From Cercospora beticola (Eukaryota > Ascomycota > Dothideomycetes > Mycosphaerellales > Mycosphaerellaceae): 64,000 nucleotides of DNA. Both the position numbers and the translations under genes were made by a program. Each line of letters starts with the position of its first letter. Positions within the stretch are counted from its first letter, which is position 1. The notes beneath the pieces are model-generated. The model ran no database searches, was not told the DNA's origin, and saw nothing but the letters and a program-made list of their open reading frames with translations. Location of the stretch: contig NC_088937.1 of assembly GCF_033473495.1 (NCBI RefSeq), forward strand, positions 2,914,001-2,978,000, in the 5' to 3' direction. Below, piece by piece: positions 11,744-22,803 of the stretch.

Positions 11744-12544
11744 CTAATGCTCGCCATTGATGATTCGTCCACACTCCAACACATGAGCATTGAATGTTTC
11801 GACGTTGTACTTTCTTCGCTCATGCATCCGTCGGCGACGATAGTCTTTACAACCTACACAATGGAATCCCCATTCCACTGGGCCATCCGGGGAGGTCAAA
11901 AAGGGCGCGCGGACGAGTGTTCTGAGATGACCCGAAATACGGTGCTCATCGAGCATTGTATCCCAGACAGAAAAAGGAGGCGGGGAGCCAAACCTCGATC
12001 CCCAGTCCCTATAATCGTATCGTATCATGAGCCGCTCGTGGTATTGCTCGTCAATGCGACTGAAGCAAAGACAGCAAAGTCGACTGCAATCGAACAGGTA
12101 GATGAAGCCAGCGAAGTCGTCGCACAGCTCACATTTCCAGCGACTCGTTACCCTGAAGAGATCTTGACATGTGACTCGTGGTGCTGCCCTAGTTCTGATC
12201 ATGCTACGGAGCGGAGATAGGCTGTGCTTTACTATTGTCCGAAACTGCGGGATGGAGTCGATGACCTGCATGGCTCTTTGGTTGACGCGTCGAAAGTCCA
12301 CGAGAGACTGCAGATCGAGCTGAACAAAAATGTCGCCGAGAAGCTCTTCGGGTAGTGCACCCAGATCTCCGAGGTTGTTTCGAGGGTCAATGTGATGACG
12401 ACCCAGGTCCAAGGGGCAGCCACGTTCGAGGTCAGTCTCATCCATCGCGAATCCTTCTTGCCAGGGAAAATGATAGGCAAGTGCTTCCAGGGACTCTGGT
12501 ATCGGGAGTGATATGGGCGTTGGTGTTGGGACGTGTGGCTCCAT
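11744..12544 (-). CDS. F-box protein with C-terminal Cys/His-rich region
   Basis: The uninterrupted reading is 266 residues, starting at ATG 12544 (MEPHVPTPTPISLP). The F-box is GALPEELLGDIFVQLDLQSL at roughly residues 81-100, so the likely role is substrate adaptor of an SCF ubiquitin ligase. Paired cysteines follow in CELCDD, CSRLCCLC and CVGCKDYRRRR, and HVLECG ends the domain; this pattern of a fungal F-box protein with a zinc-like region suggests metal binding. The frame closes with TAG at 11746-11744. The same frame then stays open for 52 more codons to a TGA at 11587-11585 and encodes a strongly acidic Ser/Glu/Asp tail. That tail is unlikely by chance. Read-through, a cryptic intron or a recent nonsense change could explain it. 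Confidence 0.65.
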   Translation of the reverse strand: MEPHVPTPTPISLPIPESLEALAYHFPWQEGFAMDETDLERGCPLDLGRHHIDPRNNLGDLGALPEELLGDIFVQLDLQSLVDFRRVNQRAMQVIDSIPQFRTIVKHSLSPLRSMIRTRAAPRVTCQDLFRVTSRWKCELCDDFAGFIYLFDCSRLCCLCFSRIDEQYHERLMIRYDYRDWGSRFGSPPPFSVWDTMLDEHRISGHLRTLVRAPFLTSPDGPVEWGFHCVGCKDYRRRRMHERRKYNVETFNAHVLECGRIINGEH

Positions 12545-13351
12545 CGCTATCAGCAATCTTCATACTTGTGTAGTGAAACCCATGGAGTGCGAAGTTTGGC
12601 GCAAGCCTGGTCCTGATGTGCAAGTGCGCTATGGCACGGGCGGGGCCGAAATGGTTCCATCGACTCCTTCCTCGTAGCGAAACCTACTGAGCAAGTACGA
12701 TGATTGGGTGGTGAATATGCCGACCGAGTTGGCTTGCTGATCATGCCTTCAGGAGCCAAAACAAGAAGAACGAATTCTTCCAGGGAGGGTCGCTCAATCA
12801 TTGTCCGGGCAACACACGGGATAAGGGCATTACTATATTGCGGGGATAAAAGTAAGTAACGCAGCAGCAACACACGGAAATGATCTTCTCAGCGAATCAG
12901 AAAATCTGTTAGGCTGTAGATCCAGGCTGGAATTGCTTAGTATAGTTGCAGGTCGAGTGAAACAATGTGCTGGTCATAATTGAGCGTGAAGGTCGTCTGA
13001 TCTAGAGCTTCAGCTTGAATGAAATCGTCATGTTCACTGTCCATAGTTTGTCGGACCATAACTTTCTTGCTGTATACCATCGTCTGGTGCGACTCATACT
13101 GTCGTAGATATCGTTGCTGTTGGTCGTAATAGTAGTACAAATGTGTCGTCAAACGCTAGCAATTCCATAAGCATTTCTTCCTCGTGGTCAATCGTGATTC
13201 GTCACCAGTTATCGCTTCGCTTCGCTGACCCAATCGATCCATGCATCAAACAACAAAGCCTATACGTGGCAAAGCTCACCCATAAGCCAGCTCAACCTCT
13301 CCGCATGACCACCTTGTGCAACATATGGCCCCCACACCAACGATCAGCCCA
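12545..13351. other. Intergenic, 0.8 kb
   Basis: No supported gene. A minus-strand open frame at 12937-13152 is rich in Tyr, Gln and His but has no ATG at its head, only an internal Met near its middle, and matches nothing I know. The remainder shows only short overlapping frames. Confidence 0.5.
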
Positions 13352-13861
13352 TCAGGCCTCCGGCTCATACCCCTTCTTCGTCTCTCTGAACCGCGCCATC
13401 CTTTCCTCGTGCTCCGCAAGACTCATCCTACGGAACTCCTCCTCAGCGGCCAAGTCATCCAATTCCTCGTCCGTCATCCTCCTTGGTCGTCGACGATGCT
13501 TCCTGTTCGAACCTGTACGTCGCGAACCCCTCTGTTCAGGATTATAGTATTGTGAAGAGTGCCTCCTCGTCTGCGCTGAAGGGCGGCGTGGGGCATCACG
13601 ACGACGGTCATTGGATGAAGAGGACGATGAAGTAGAAGGTCGCTTATCGTAGTCGTCTTCAGATGAGCGTCTTGACGAGTGTGAGCTGTCAGAGTGACGT
13701 TTGGATTTGTCGCCACTGTGTCTCTTATCCTTCTTGTATTTCTCTTCGTCCTTGATCGTTCTATTGCCGACATGGTGACATAGCTTATCGCCGACCTTAG
13801 TGTCCATGAGTTTCGTCATGCCATTGGCGAGGATCGAGACGAAGGCCGGGTCGACAGGCAT
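13352..13861 (-). CDS. Hypothetical charged, RS-like protein
   Basis: A single-exon frame of 169 residues starts at ATG 13861 (MPVDPAFVSILANGMTKLMD). I do not recognise the family. The first 35 residues look foldable and include a short Cys-His pair (KLCHHVGNR). The middle is almost entirely Lys, Arg, Ser, Asp and His in short RS/SR runs (SSHSSRRSSEDD, RRRDAPRRPS). The C-terminal part RRMTDEELDDLAAEEEFRRM is predicted helical, and EERMARFRETKKGYEPEA ends the protein. Composition suggests an intrinsically disordered nuclear or RNA-associated protein, which is inference. Codon composition and the stop-free frame support a real gene. The 1.3-kb spacer upstream leaves room for further 5' exons that I could not find. 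Confidence 0.55.
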   Translation of the reverse strand: MPVDPAFVSILANGMTKLMDTKVGDKLCHHVGNRTIKDEEKYKKDKRHSGDKSKRHSDSSHSSRRSSEDDYDKRPSTSSSSSSNDRRRDAPRRPSAQTRRHSSQYYNPEQRGSRRTGSNRKHRRRPRRMTDEELDDLAAEEEFRRMSLAEHEERMARFRETKKGYEPEA

Positions 13862-15168
13862 TTTGGCGTATCTTGCGTTGTTGTCTGACTCGTGCTCTTG
13901 TTGATATGAAAGAGACGAAGGAGTGGGATGTGGGTCTATACAACACTCCAGAAAGTGGGGTATCGTAAAGGACTAACAGAAGACTTGTCTGGTTGTGGCT
14001 GGTACGTATTAGTGCAGACCTCGGGCTGATGAGTCGGGAGGCTTTTATAGTCAACGCTTGGACACTGGTCACGATGGACGAAAAGCGACGAACGTCACTT
14101 GTCATCTTAAGCCGTATCGAAATTCGTGGTTGTTTTCCTCCCGCAGCCACGCGGGCGAAAGTGGTGTTGCAGCAGCGGTGTGCAACCAGCATCATACATC
14201 CAGCGTTGCAGCGGGTTGCCGCGAACAGCGCTTCAACCACGTCTGGAGCCGAGCATCGGATGCTGCCGAGCCTAATCATTGGGCCTAGAGCTGTCGAATA
14301 GACGTGCTGTCCACGTAGAATGTTGGGGTGATTACCATGTCACACTCCAGTCGGATGTATTGGAGCGGTATAGATACTCATAGGATCCCGGTCTGAAACG
14401 TCTACCACGCACGTCACGTCGCAGTCGCCACAAAGCTCTATTTAGGCAATTGAGGACAGCCTGGCGCTACTGCAGGTGGAAAAGTCGCTGGAGATTGCCC
14501 TTGGGGTTCGTAGCAGGCGAAACGTGGATCCATAGAGAGACATGCAGCCTCCTTGGGAGAGGTTCGAGACCGTGGGGGCCAAAGTTGCTGCTCGTGACGT
14601 TGAATGGAGAGTCCCGAAAGGTCAAATGCTCACCGCCACGCCACCACGCGTCTGGCCGCGACGCGCATCGATCGTTGATGTCTGTTTGGCGCATGCGCGT
14701 CTGCACATTCGGTTGCCATGGGTCTCTTTGATCTCGTGTGAACACGTCCGCGTTTTACGCAGCGATCACGGTAATTGGGCCTGTAGATCTGCCGCGGTCG
14801 TGAGCTTCGATCAGGAGTATCTGGTATGACACGGATATCGACGTTGTCAGCTTATGTTGCATTTGTCGCAAATGCTAATCGGCGACTTATGTCGAGAGTG
14901 CGTTGCACACGTCGTTCTTATCGAGACTCCTGCTATTGCATCAATCGCCCATTCGTCTTCGATCAAAGTGCCGTCAGCAATGCATGGGCCGCGAACGGCA
15001 TCATTGTTGATCTTGGAAGGTGTATGATCGATCTCTCGTGTCGCATTCAGCATCTGAACAGGCTCTTTCTACGCACCAGCGCCATCGCGCCGATGCAATG
15101 CTCTGATCCGTAATATACAATCTGGTGTATACCAGTCATGCGTCATACTCGTACTCCATGCTCTTGCT
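13862..15168. other. Long intergenic stretch, 1.3 kb
   Basis: Between the RS-like gene start and the proteasome gene 3' end I find no supported coding exon. Open frames of 70-160 codons exist on both strands, but they overlap and look unlike proteins. A GGTTCGAGACC at about 14564 resembles a Pol III B box, but its flanks do not pair as a T arm. Confidence 0.5.
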
Positions 15169-16063
15169 TCAGTTTCCCTCCAGCCGTGACACAACGCCCG
15201 CCATCTCCTCGTCTGTGTAGATCCTGAAACCCTTCTCCTTGGTCACGCTAGCAAGCTGTACGTTCTTGGAATCTAGCTTCTCCTCCATGACCTGCTTCAG
15301 TGTCTTCAGCACCAGCTCTTCTGCCTCGGGCAGCGTGAGCGACTTGTGGAACTCGTTCTGCAGCTCGGCCTGAGCGCCCTCAGAGCCTGAACCAATGGCT
15401 TTCGCATCGTATCGGTAGAACGTGCCCGATGGCTCGGCGTGGTAGCTGGGTCATGTTAGTCGCAGCCGGGATGAGTGGTATCACATCACTCACAGTGAAG
15501 GTCCGTTCTCGTCGTATCCGGCAATGAGCAGCGCCACACCGAAAGGTCGACTCATGATGCTCTCCTCACCCTCAGCTCCCTCACCAAATCGCAATGCCAG
15601 GTCACAGATGGCTTGTGTACAGCTCTCGACGCTTAACCGCTCGTTGTAGTGGAATTCGTGGCTTTGCGAAGTAACTCGTGCGTGTTCGATCATACTGCGT
15701 GCATCTGCCTGCAACCCTGACATGGCGCATCCAATGTGCCTATCAATCTCCACGATCTTCTCCACGGAACTGGTCTCGAGAAGGGACGATGTGATGCGCT
15801 TTTCTACACCAAGGATGACACCGGCAGAAGTGGAGATGCCGATTGCTGTGCTGCCCAGCTTGATGGCTTCGAGCGAGTATTCGACCTGAAAGAGACGTCC
15901 CTCGGGGGAGAAGGTGCTGCGAGAGTCAGTGAACGAAAGGATAAGGTGTCGCTCTGTGCGCATCTCACTTGATACCACGATCTGTTTACGCAGTCAGTCA
16001 GGAGCTTTGTGTTTCTGTGGTGGACTTGATGTTCATACCATATTCTGATCGCGCGATGAACAT
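15169..16063 (-). CDS. PUP2: 20S proteasome subunit alpha 5
   Basis: This is an alpha-ring subunit of the 20S core particle in cytosol and nucleus. Exons read leftward are 16063-16039, a 13-nt exon 15981-15969, 15916-15494 and 15445-15169, giving 245 residues, the family length. The joined N-terminus reads [20 protein letters not shown] and continues with [20 protein letters not shown], the proteasome alpha signature. [19 protein letters not shown] and [20 protein letters not shown] are typical of alpha 5. The last exon carries [20 protein letters not shown]. All introns are 48-56 nt or so with GT-AG ends. The 13-nt exon is needed to make the conserved DRGIN junction. It is divergent from the GCP2 gene, with 322 bp between starts. 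Confidence 0.93.
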
Positions 16064-16385
16064 GATGGCGGTGTTGCGGGGAATTACAGTCGATGTCAAG
16101 TGCTGTAGCGAGTCGTAAAGCGTACCAGACGTTCACTTGGATGTCGGCGGAATGGAGAAAGAAGGGAAGTGGCAGCGGAGATGTCGGTGATGGCAATGTG
16201 TTTGGTCTGCGTACGCTGGAGCTGCCTGAGAGCTGTGACGCCAAGCCATGCTCGTCTCGGGATCGACACGCGCCTCGAAGTCTGCCAACGCGACTGGCAC
16301 CAAACAACCCCACCATCAATCACGGATACACGATCAGTTCGATTGGGACATGTCGAGCAGACTGGAACAATGCTAGCAACGTGTC
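16064..16385. other. Bidirectional promoter region PUP2/SPC97
   Basis: A 322-bp spacer between two divergent genes. I do not see the yeast PACE element (GGTGGCAAA) of proteasome promoters. No other feature is evident. Confidence 0.5.
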
Positions 16386-19150
16386 ATGGCCTCTCAACCA
16401 CCCACGCGCGCCAGTATTTCTGAGCGACGAGCTGCCTCGCAGCGACAACAGCGAAGTCGAGCCACGAGCGCTGCTGCTGTGCCCTCTCCGATAGACGAGG
16501 GGCGTTCTGCTGTAGACTCGAAGACCACAAGCCAGCACAGAAAAGGCACAACCACCACTGAGACGAGACGGACGACGGAGACCAGGCAGACATTGATTAA
16601 GAGGACTGTGAGTCCAGTCAAACGCGACAATGGTCCGTCGCGAAAGAGTACAGAGGTGGAGCGACCAGTGCCAAAGGGCAACGCGAGGAAGCCTGACGAG
16701 GCGGGTATGTGACCTGTGCGTGCGCGCTGGAGTGCTAAAGGCAGACGCGCATGCTGATGTGTTGTAGTTGCGCCATGGACTCCTCATGCGAGTCTGCTAC
16801 CTCCTTCGTCTGCTCCTCTGGCTTCCCGAATATCGATCCCTCCAGAGGCAAAACGTGCACCTTCAACGTTGCAACCGGCTTCTTTGAGTAGCCTGTCGCT
16901 CGATGCACAGGAGAAGGCCATCGTACAAGACTTATTGTTCGTGCTCATGGGATATGAAGGACAGTACATTCGATACGTTGACCAGTATAATCCACTGGAC
17001 GAGAAACTCAAACTTGCTGGGCCCCAATTCCAAATCCAACACGGCCTAGATCCTAGCTTGAGAGACCTGGCCCGAGGAATGCTCAAAATGGCGACACATT
17101 TCTGTGCCGTCGAAGAATTTGTTGAGGTACAGAGCAGAGACGAAATGGGCACGGTGAATCATGCTTTATGTGCAGCCATGAGGAAACTCCTCAAAGATTA
17201 CATGATCTTGATCGCACAGTTAGAGCACCAAATGCTGACGAACGACGGCTTCACATTACATCAATTCAGCCTGCATACCCGGCCTACGGCACACATGATG
17301 CTCCAGTTGTATGGTGTTGCTCACGAGATCTTGAAGGAGAATAGCATGCTCGACAATGGGGAAGACTCGGACGACTCCGATGATTTTGAAAACATTCTAG
17401 AGTCGCTGAAGGAGGGCAAGGACGCCCAATTACCAGGAAAGAAGGTATGCAAAGGTGGCACTGTGCTTCGTTTACTCACTCGGCGGCTTGCTTCCATGGC
17501 TGGTGATCCGCCTGCTCGACAACTCTTGACAACATTGCTCCGCGAGGCAAGTCGCCCCTACATGGCAATGTTGAACGAGTGGTTACATCATGGCAATGTA
17601 CGCGATCATCATCAGGAATTTTTGATCAAGGAACAGAAGTCAATCCGCAGAGAAGGTCTTGAGCAGGACTACACAGACGAGTACTGGGAGAAACGGTACA
17701 CTTTGCGCCAGGACCTGGTACCGCCTCAACTGGAAGCTTTGAAAGACAAGGTTTTGCTGGCTGGCAAGTATCTCAACGTCGTTCGCGAATGTGGAGGCAT
17801 TGAGAATGTGACACGAAATCTCGATGCAAATACCGACCTTCCACACACTTTCGAGGATCCTCGGTTCGCAGAGAATGTATCTGGAGCATACACCTTTGCA
17901 AATCAGAGCTTGATGAAGCTTCTGATCACGACACACGGACTCCCATCTCGTTTACGAAGTTTGAAGCATTATTTCTTTCTCGATCGCAGCGACTTCTTCT
18001 CATATTTCCTCGAGCTCACACATCTGGAGCTTAGAAAGCCAGCTAAGAGCGTCAATATTGGCAAGCTGCAGACTCTTCTTGAAACAGTGCTTAGACAGCC
18101 TGGTTCAGTGGCCGCTGAGGATCCATACAAGGAGGACATCAAAGTCGTGATGAACGATGTGGGTTTGACTGGATGGCTGATGCGAGTTGTGAACGTGCAG
18201 GGCATGGACGCAGATGCCACGTCACTGTCAGCGTACACACCAGCCGTGACGAACGAGAAGGAAGAAAAGGAGATTTCCGGCTACGAGGCGCTAACATTTG
18301 ACTACGCTGTGCCTTTCCCACTGTCTTTGGTGGTGAGCAGAGTCACGTTGACGCGGTATCAGCTGCTGTTCCGATACCTCCTCAGCTTACGACATCTTGA
18401 AACTCTTTTGACGAATTCTTGGACCGAGCACAACAAGGTGAAGTCATGGTATCACAAGTCAAAGTCAGACCCTGTCATCGCGAAGAAAATCGAAAACTGG
18501 AAACGGAGAGCTTGGTGTCTGCGCAGTCGAATGCTGTGCTTTGTGCAACAACTTCTCTACTTCTGCACGAGTGAAGTGATTGAGCCGAATTGGCTGGCTT
18601 TCATGTCTCGTCTGTCACAAGCCGAAGCCGATGACAAAGCTGGGGATGCTGAGGCGGGCGCGAATGTGAAGAGGACCGTGGATGAGTTGATGCAAGATCA
18701 CATCGACATGTTGGCAACGTGCCTCAAAGAGTGCATGTTGACAAACTCGAAACTGCTAAGGGTGAGCTCTCCCATTTGATTTCGCTGACGTTCTTCATGC
18801 TGAACTTGACTCAACAGATTAACTCCAAAGTCATGTCCACATGCACGTTGTTCGCGAATTACACTGCTTCGCTGTCTCGCTACCTTGCTGGCGCAGATCC
18901 CGACCTCGGAAATCCCGCCTCGTCAACCTCGTCCTCAAAGACTGCTTACGATCCTGCGAAGCTAGATAAGCTCTTCTCGATCCTTCAGCAGTATGAAGAC
19001 CATTTCACCAGACATCTGAAAATTCTGCTCGATGCGCTGAACTATTTGGCGGCAACGGAGACGGTCGTCTTCCTCGGTCTTTGCTCGAAACTGAGCATGG
19101 CGAATGAGGGCGGGCCTGGTGGAGGTCCTGGTCCCGGAGCTTATGGATAG
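16386..19150 (+). CDS. SPC97: Gamma-tubulin complex component 2 (GCP2/Spc97 family)
   Basis: GCP2 pairs with GCP3 to hold gamma-tubulin in the small complex that nucleates microtubules at spindle pole bodies. Exons are 16386-16704, 16768-18761 and 18818-19150, giving about 881 residues. The first exon is disordered and rich in Ser, Thr and Arg. The GCP N-terminal (GRIP1) core begins near EKAIVQDLLFVLMGYEGQYI, with LARGMLKMATHFCAVEEFVE and FLIKEQKSIRREGLEQDY. The C-terminal GRIP2 part includes YAVPFPLSLVVSR and YQLLFRYLLSLRHLE. The final exon ends in a glycine/proline tail. In-frame joins use GTATGT...TAG (63 nt) and GTGAGC...CAG (56 nt). Assignment to GCP2 rather than GCP3 rests on remembered family patterns. 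Confidence 0.87.
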
Positions 19151-19390
19151 AATCCGTACGGGCTAGAGACTATTTGAGTGCGATGCTTGCGGAAGTAAAG
19201 CTGCTCGCAGATGGTGGTTACTATTCGTGCTTTTCCAGCGATGGCGTTCGAGGGGTGGGTCAAGATAGCCTGAGGGAGGGCATCGCTGGCCTGGGGTGGA
19301 AGCCAGTAGTCAAAAGAAGTCATTACTTTGTGCTGTTCTTTCTCAGGCCCAGACCTTGTCTTCGATCATCTCTTGCGATCCTCTGCTTGT

Positions 19391-20209
19391 TCATCGTCTC
19401 GCCAACCTCGGATCTGTGGGCCTCTCCTTGGGACTCTGCACATACGCAGGACTCTGACCCGGCTGCTTGTGAGAGTAACTCGCACTCCTCCCCGCCAGCC
19501 TGGGGTCCGCGCTGCGATTCATTACTGACCCGGACGCTGTCCTGTTTGGGAGCGGCCTTCCCTCAGCTGGTGCGGCCGTACTCGCCCTCCGCGGATCAAC
19601 CACTCCACTCCCCACTGAAGCTTTCCGCGTATCATTCGTGCTTGGTGCTGACGCTTTCCGTGACTCGTTTCCACTTGCCCCTCCGCCTTGCAGCCTCGCC
19701 AAAGCATCGATGTAGAATCTCTTCGACGGCAGAGCGTGCGAGTCGTACGTTGCGATTGTGTTGAGTGCTTCTTTGGCCGCTTGGATTTCTGGTGGCTGGG
19801 TCTTTTGCTGGACATTTGGAGGCGGTTTGAAGGGACTTGTAGAGACCGGATCGCCTGAAGACTCGCGATAGGGCGTTCTTAAAGTATCGAGGAGTTGGGA
19901 TGTGGCGCTTTTGTCGGTTTCCGTTTGTTCTGGAGCAGGCGATCCAGGGGAGATGTCCATGCGGTCTTCATCGTCGCTGCTGAAATGTTGATTGTCATGG
20001 GCAGCGGCGTGAGAAGCTTGATGTTTTGTCTTTGCCTCGTTGAGGGTGCCGATGCGGACGGCCTGTTGGTGTTTCTCGAGGTTGGAGATTATGATTTTGA
20101 GGCGGTCTTCTTTGCTAAGGGTGCCATGCTTTGGAACGTCCTTGAGGCTCGGGGCTGGAAAGATGACATGCGAGACGAGGTCTTCTTTGGAGGACTTCGT
20201 GGTTGACAT
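19391..20209 (-). CDS. Hypothetical disordered protein with C-terminal DPRLA motifs
   Basis: A single-exon frame of 272 residues starts at ATG 20209 (MSTTKSSKEDLVSHVIFPAP). A helical stretch EDRLKIIISNLEKHQQAVRI near residues 35-53 is the only likely folded part. The rest is low complexity, rich in Ser, Pro, Asp and Ala. A central TYDSHALPSKRFYIDALARL may be a short binding motif. The C-terminal third carries repeated Asp-Pro-Arg motifs: VDPRRAS, ADPRLAGRS and, at the very end, TDPRLARR. I do not recognise the family; such DPRL motifs occur in some RNA-processing proteins, but function cannot be assigned. It is convergent with GCP2 (240 bp between stops) and divergent from the sphingomyelinase. 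Confidence 0.6.
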   Translation of the reverse strand: MSTTKSSKEDLVSHVIFPAPSLKDVPKHGTLSKEDRLKIIISNLEKHQQAVRIGTLNEAKTKHQASHAAAHDNQHFSSDDEDRMDISPGSPAPEQTETDKSATSQLLDTLRTPYRESSGDPVSTSPFKPPPNVQQKTQPPEIQAAKEALNTIATYDSHALPSKRFYIDALARLQGGGASGNESRKASAPSTNDTRKASVGSGVVDPRRASTAAPAEGRPLPNRTASGSVMNRSADPRLAGRSASYSHKQPGQSPAYVQSPKERPTDPRLARR

Positions 20210-20630
20210 TCTCGCTCACAACACGCTCGTGTGCTCGACATCACATTTTACTTCGAAATCGTCTCACAACCTGCACGGCCTTGCGATTTGGAGTGTTTGA
20301 GGAGTGCAATGTCGAATGTTTGCGTGAAGTGAATGTTTAGCGCGTGGCAGCCACAAGTGGCGTCGAAGTGGGGCCGTGCGGTTCGAACTTGGTCGTTGCC
20401 TACCTCTTTCACGCTGTCTGATGTACCTCATACACACACGACTGAAAGTGAACGTGGTAAGCTACGCAGGTACGATTGGTCGCGATGGCTACAATATCGC
20501 AATGCTGGGCGACATCCCATGCTCTTGCTCTGGCCAGGGCTCTGCCAAGAACAGACTTCGGACATGTCAGCACGAAACCATGGACGGCATCTCCTAGTCT
20601 ACGCACACAATACATTTCATCGCCGGCAAA
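20210..20630. other. Intergenic, divergent promoter region
   Basis: A 421-bp spacer between the DPRLA protein and the sphingomyelinase gene. GGTTCGAACTT near 20391 recalls a Pol III B box but lacks the CC end and a fitting A box. Nothing else is seen. Confidence 0.5.
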
Positions 20631-22803
20631 ATGGTCGCTCTTCGAAATGCCTCATTCCCTATAATTATCGCGTCGATGGCATTCATTTGCGGCATCGTCG
20701 CCGTGTCTCCTTTGCTGATGCAGCTAGGCGATGCGCAAGCAGACTATGGCCAGAAAACCACAGATATTCCTGGTGCCCAAACATTCGTCGCACCCTCAGG
20801 CTTTCCCAAGAACATATTTCCGTCTTACTATCCGACTCCCCCCGGCCAGCAACCTCAGCCAGAGATGTAGGATTCTCTAGATTATAGCTGAAGAATTGCA
20901 CTGACGTGACACTAGCCACGATCCCATACTCAATAAAACGTACCCTTTGAACCTAACAGATCCAGATAACATACCAGATCATGCGGAAGATCCTGTCTTC
21001 TTTCCAAGCCCTACAGCCAACCTGTCCGCATCCGAGCAAGCCGATGTCATCGCTGATGCTTTGATCAAAATCAAGGACATCATTTCCAGCTCAGATTACA
21101 ATGGGAATTGTTCGAAATGCACAGCAGCACTCTCTGTTGGCAAGAATGCGTCGCAGCTAGCTCCGACTCTGATTCCAGCTGCTATGGTCAGCTTGTGCAA
21201 TGAGACGGGGCTACGCTCGGCCAGTGCGTGTGACAAGGATTTCCGAGCAGACACTTATGGTGCCATCTGGACACAAATATTGACCTTTGCCGATGTTACT
21301 GGAGCGGATGGGCAATACATTTGCAACTATCTTTCCTATTGTCCCACACCTGCACCGATCGATATCGATCTTAAGAGATACTTCCCGAAGCCAAAGCCTG
21401 TCAATGCCCAAAGACCAAAAGCCAGTGGAAACCGTGTCAAGGTTCTACACATGAGTGACTTCCATCTCGATCCAAGGTACAAGGTCGGCTCGGAGGGGAA
21501 CTGTACTTCTCATCTTTGTTGTAGAAGTAATTGGCCTAACCCCAAACTGCCAGAGGGCCAGATTAGTTTCCCTGCGCCAGAATTTGGATACTTCGATTGT
21601 GACACTCCATATGATCTGGGCGCGGCCGCACTACAGGCAGTGGGACCATTGACTGGCACTTCCAGGGAGGATCCTCTTGCATGGACAATTTACACCGGGG
21701 ACTTGATTTCGCATGACCCCCAGTCTCAGCTGAGCCGAGACTATGTTACGTACACCGAGACTGCAATCTTCAATTACTTGTTTAAGACGTATCTCACAGG
21801 ACCTGTCTTTGCAGTGCTGGGCAATCACGATACGAATCCGGAGGCGATCAATGCGCCCCAGTCGTTACCGGGTCCATTGGGTACACAGATGAGCTGGAAC
21901 TACGACCACGTTGCAGCTCTATGGAAGCACGAAGGCTGGATTGGTGAAGAGCAAGCGAAACAAGCACGCCTTCACTACGGCGCGTACAGTATCAAGAACC
22001 ATTATGGACTCCGCATGATTACATTCAATTCGGACTTCTGGTACAAAGGAAACTTCTTGAATTACATCAACACAACGAATCCAGATGTCAGCGGAACTTT
22101 CAGATTCGTGATAGACGAGCTTCAAGCCGCTGAAGACGCAGGCGAGCGCGTCTGGCTTTTCGCACATGTGCTCTCTGGATGGGATGGATCCAACCCTCTT
22201 CCGAACCCTACGAATCTGTTCTACGAAATTGTCGAACGTTACTCTCCGCACGTTATTGCTAACGTATTCTTTGGACATACACACGAGGACCAGTTCATGA
22301 TCTACTACGCCGGTAACGCCACAGAAAGGTCTCTTGAGACAGCTCTTGCTACTGGTTGGATCGGACCCTCTGTTACTCCATTGAACAACGTGAACAGCGG
22401 ATTCAGGTTGTATGAAGTCGATACTGGAACCTTCGATGTATACGAAGCGCATACGTTCTACGCCGACGTCAATAGCTTCTCAAACTTGACCACCACTGGG
22501 CCTACGTTCCAGTACGAGTACTCCACTCGCGAAACTTATGGACCGGCGATTAGATGGCCAGCTGATGCTCCGTTGAATGCGACCTTTTGGCATGCTGTCA
22601 CGGAGGCCATGGAGAAGGATCATAGCTTGGTCAGCACTTTCAATACGCTTCAGGGGAAGACGAGTGTTCTGAGTCCGAACTGCACGAATGATGCTTGCGC
22701 CAAGGCGAAGATCTGCTATATGAGAAGTGGCAGTGTGGCATTGGGGAGACAGTGTCCGCAGGGATATGGAAGTGTGCAGAGCGCTTTCACACCCGCTCAG
22801 TAG
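20631..22803 (+). CDS. Acid sphingomyelinase-like phosphodiesterase, secreted
   Basis: This metallophosphoesterase of the acid sphingomyelinase family hydrolyses sphingomyelin-type phosphodiester bonds in the secretory or extracellular space. Exons 20631-20866 and 20916-22803 (49-nt intron, GTAGGA donor, CTGAC branch, TAG acceptor) give about 707 residues. The N-terminus has a hydrophobic signal or anchor (IIIASMAFICGIVAVSPLL). A saposin B-like cysteine region follows (NCSKCTAALSVG, MVSLCNETGL, YICNYLSYC). Binuclear metal-site motifs are HMSDFHLDPRY (Asp260 within), GNHD (381-384), HVLSGWDGS and GHTHEDQF (532-535). HDPILNKTYPLNLTDPD, built across the intron, is a family landmark. Many N-glycosylation sequons fit secretion. 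The exact substrate in fungi is unknown. Confidence 0.87.

Noticed and set aside
12937..13152. Minus-strand 71-codon Tyr/Gln-rich frame
   Set aside because: It has no ATG at its head and no splice partner found; left as intergenic.
14564..14574. Possible tRNA B box (GGTTCGAGACC)
   Set aside because: Flanking bases do not pair as a T arm and no A box or acceptor stem is visible.
20388..20400. Second B-box-like string (GGTTCGAACTT)
   Set aside because: It lacks the CC end and has no fitting cloverleaf.
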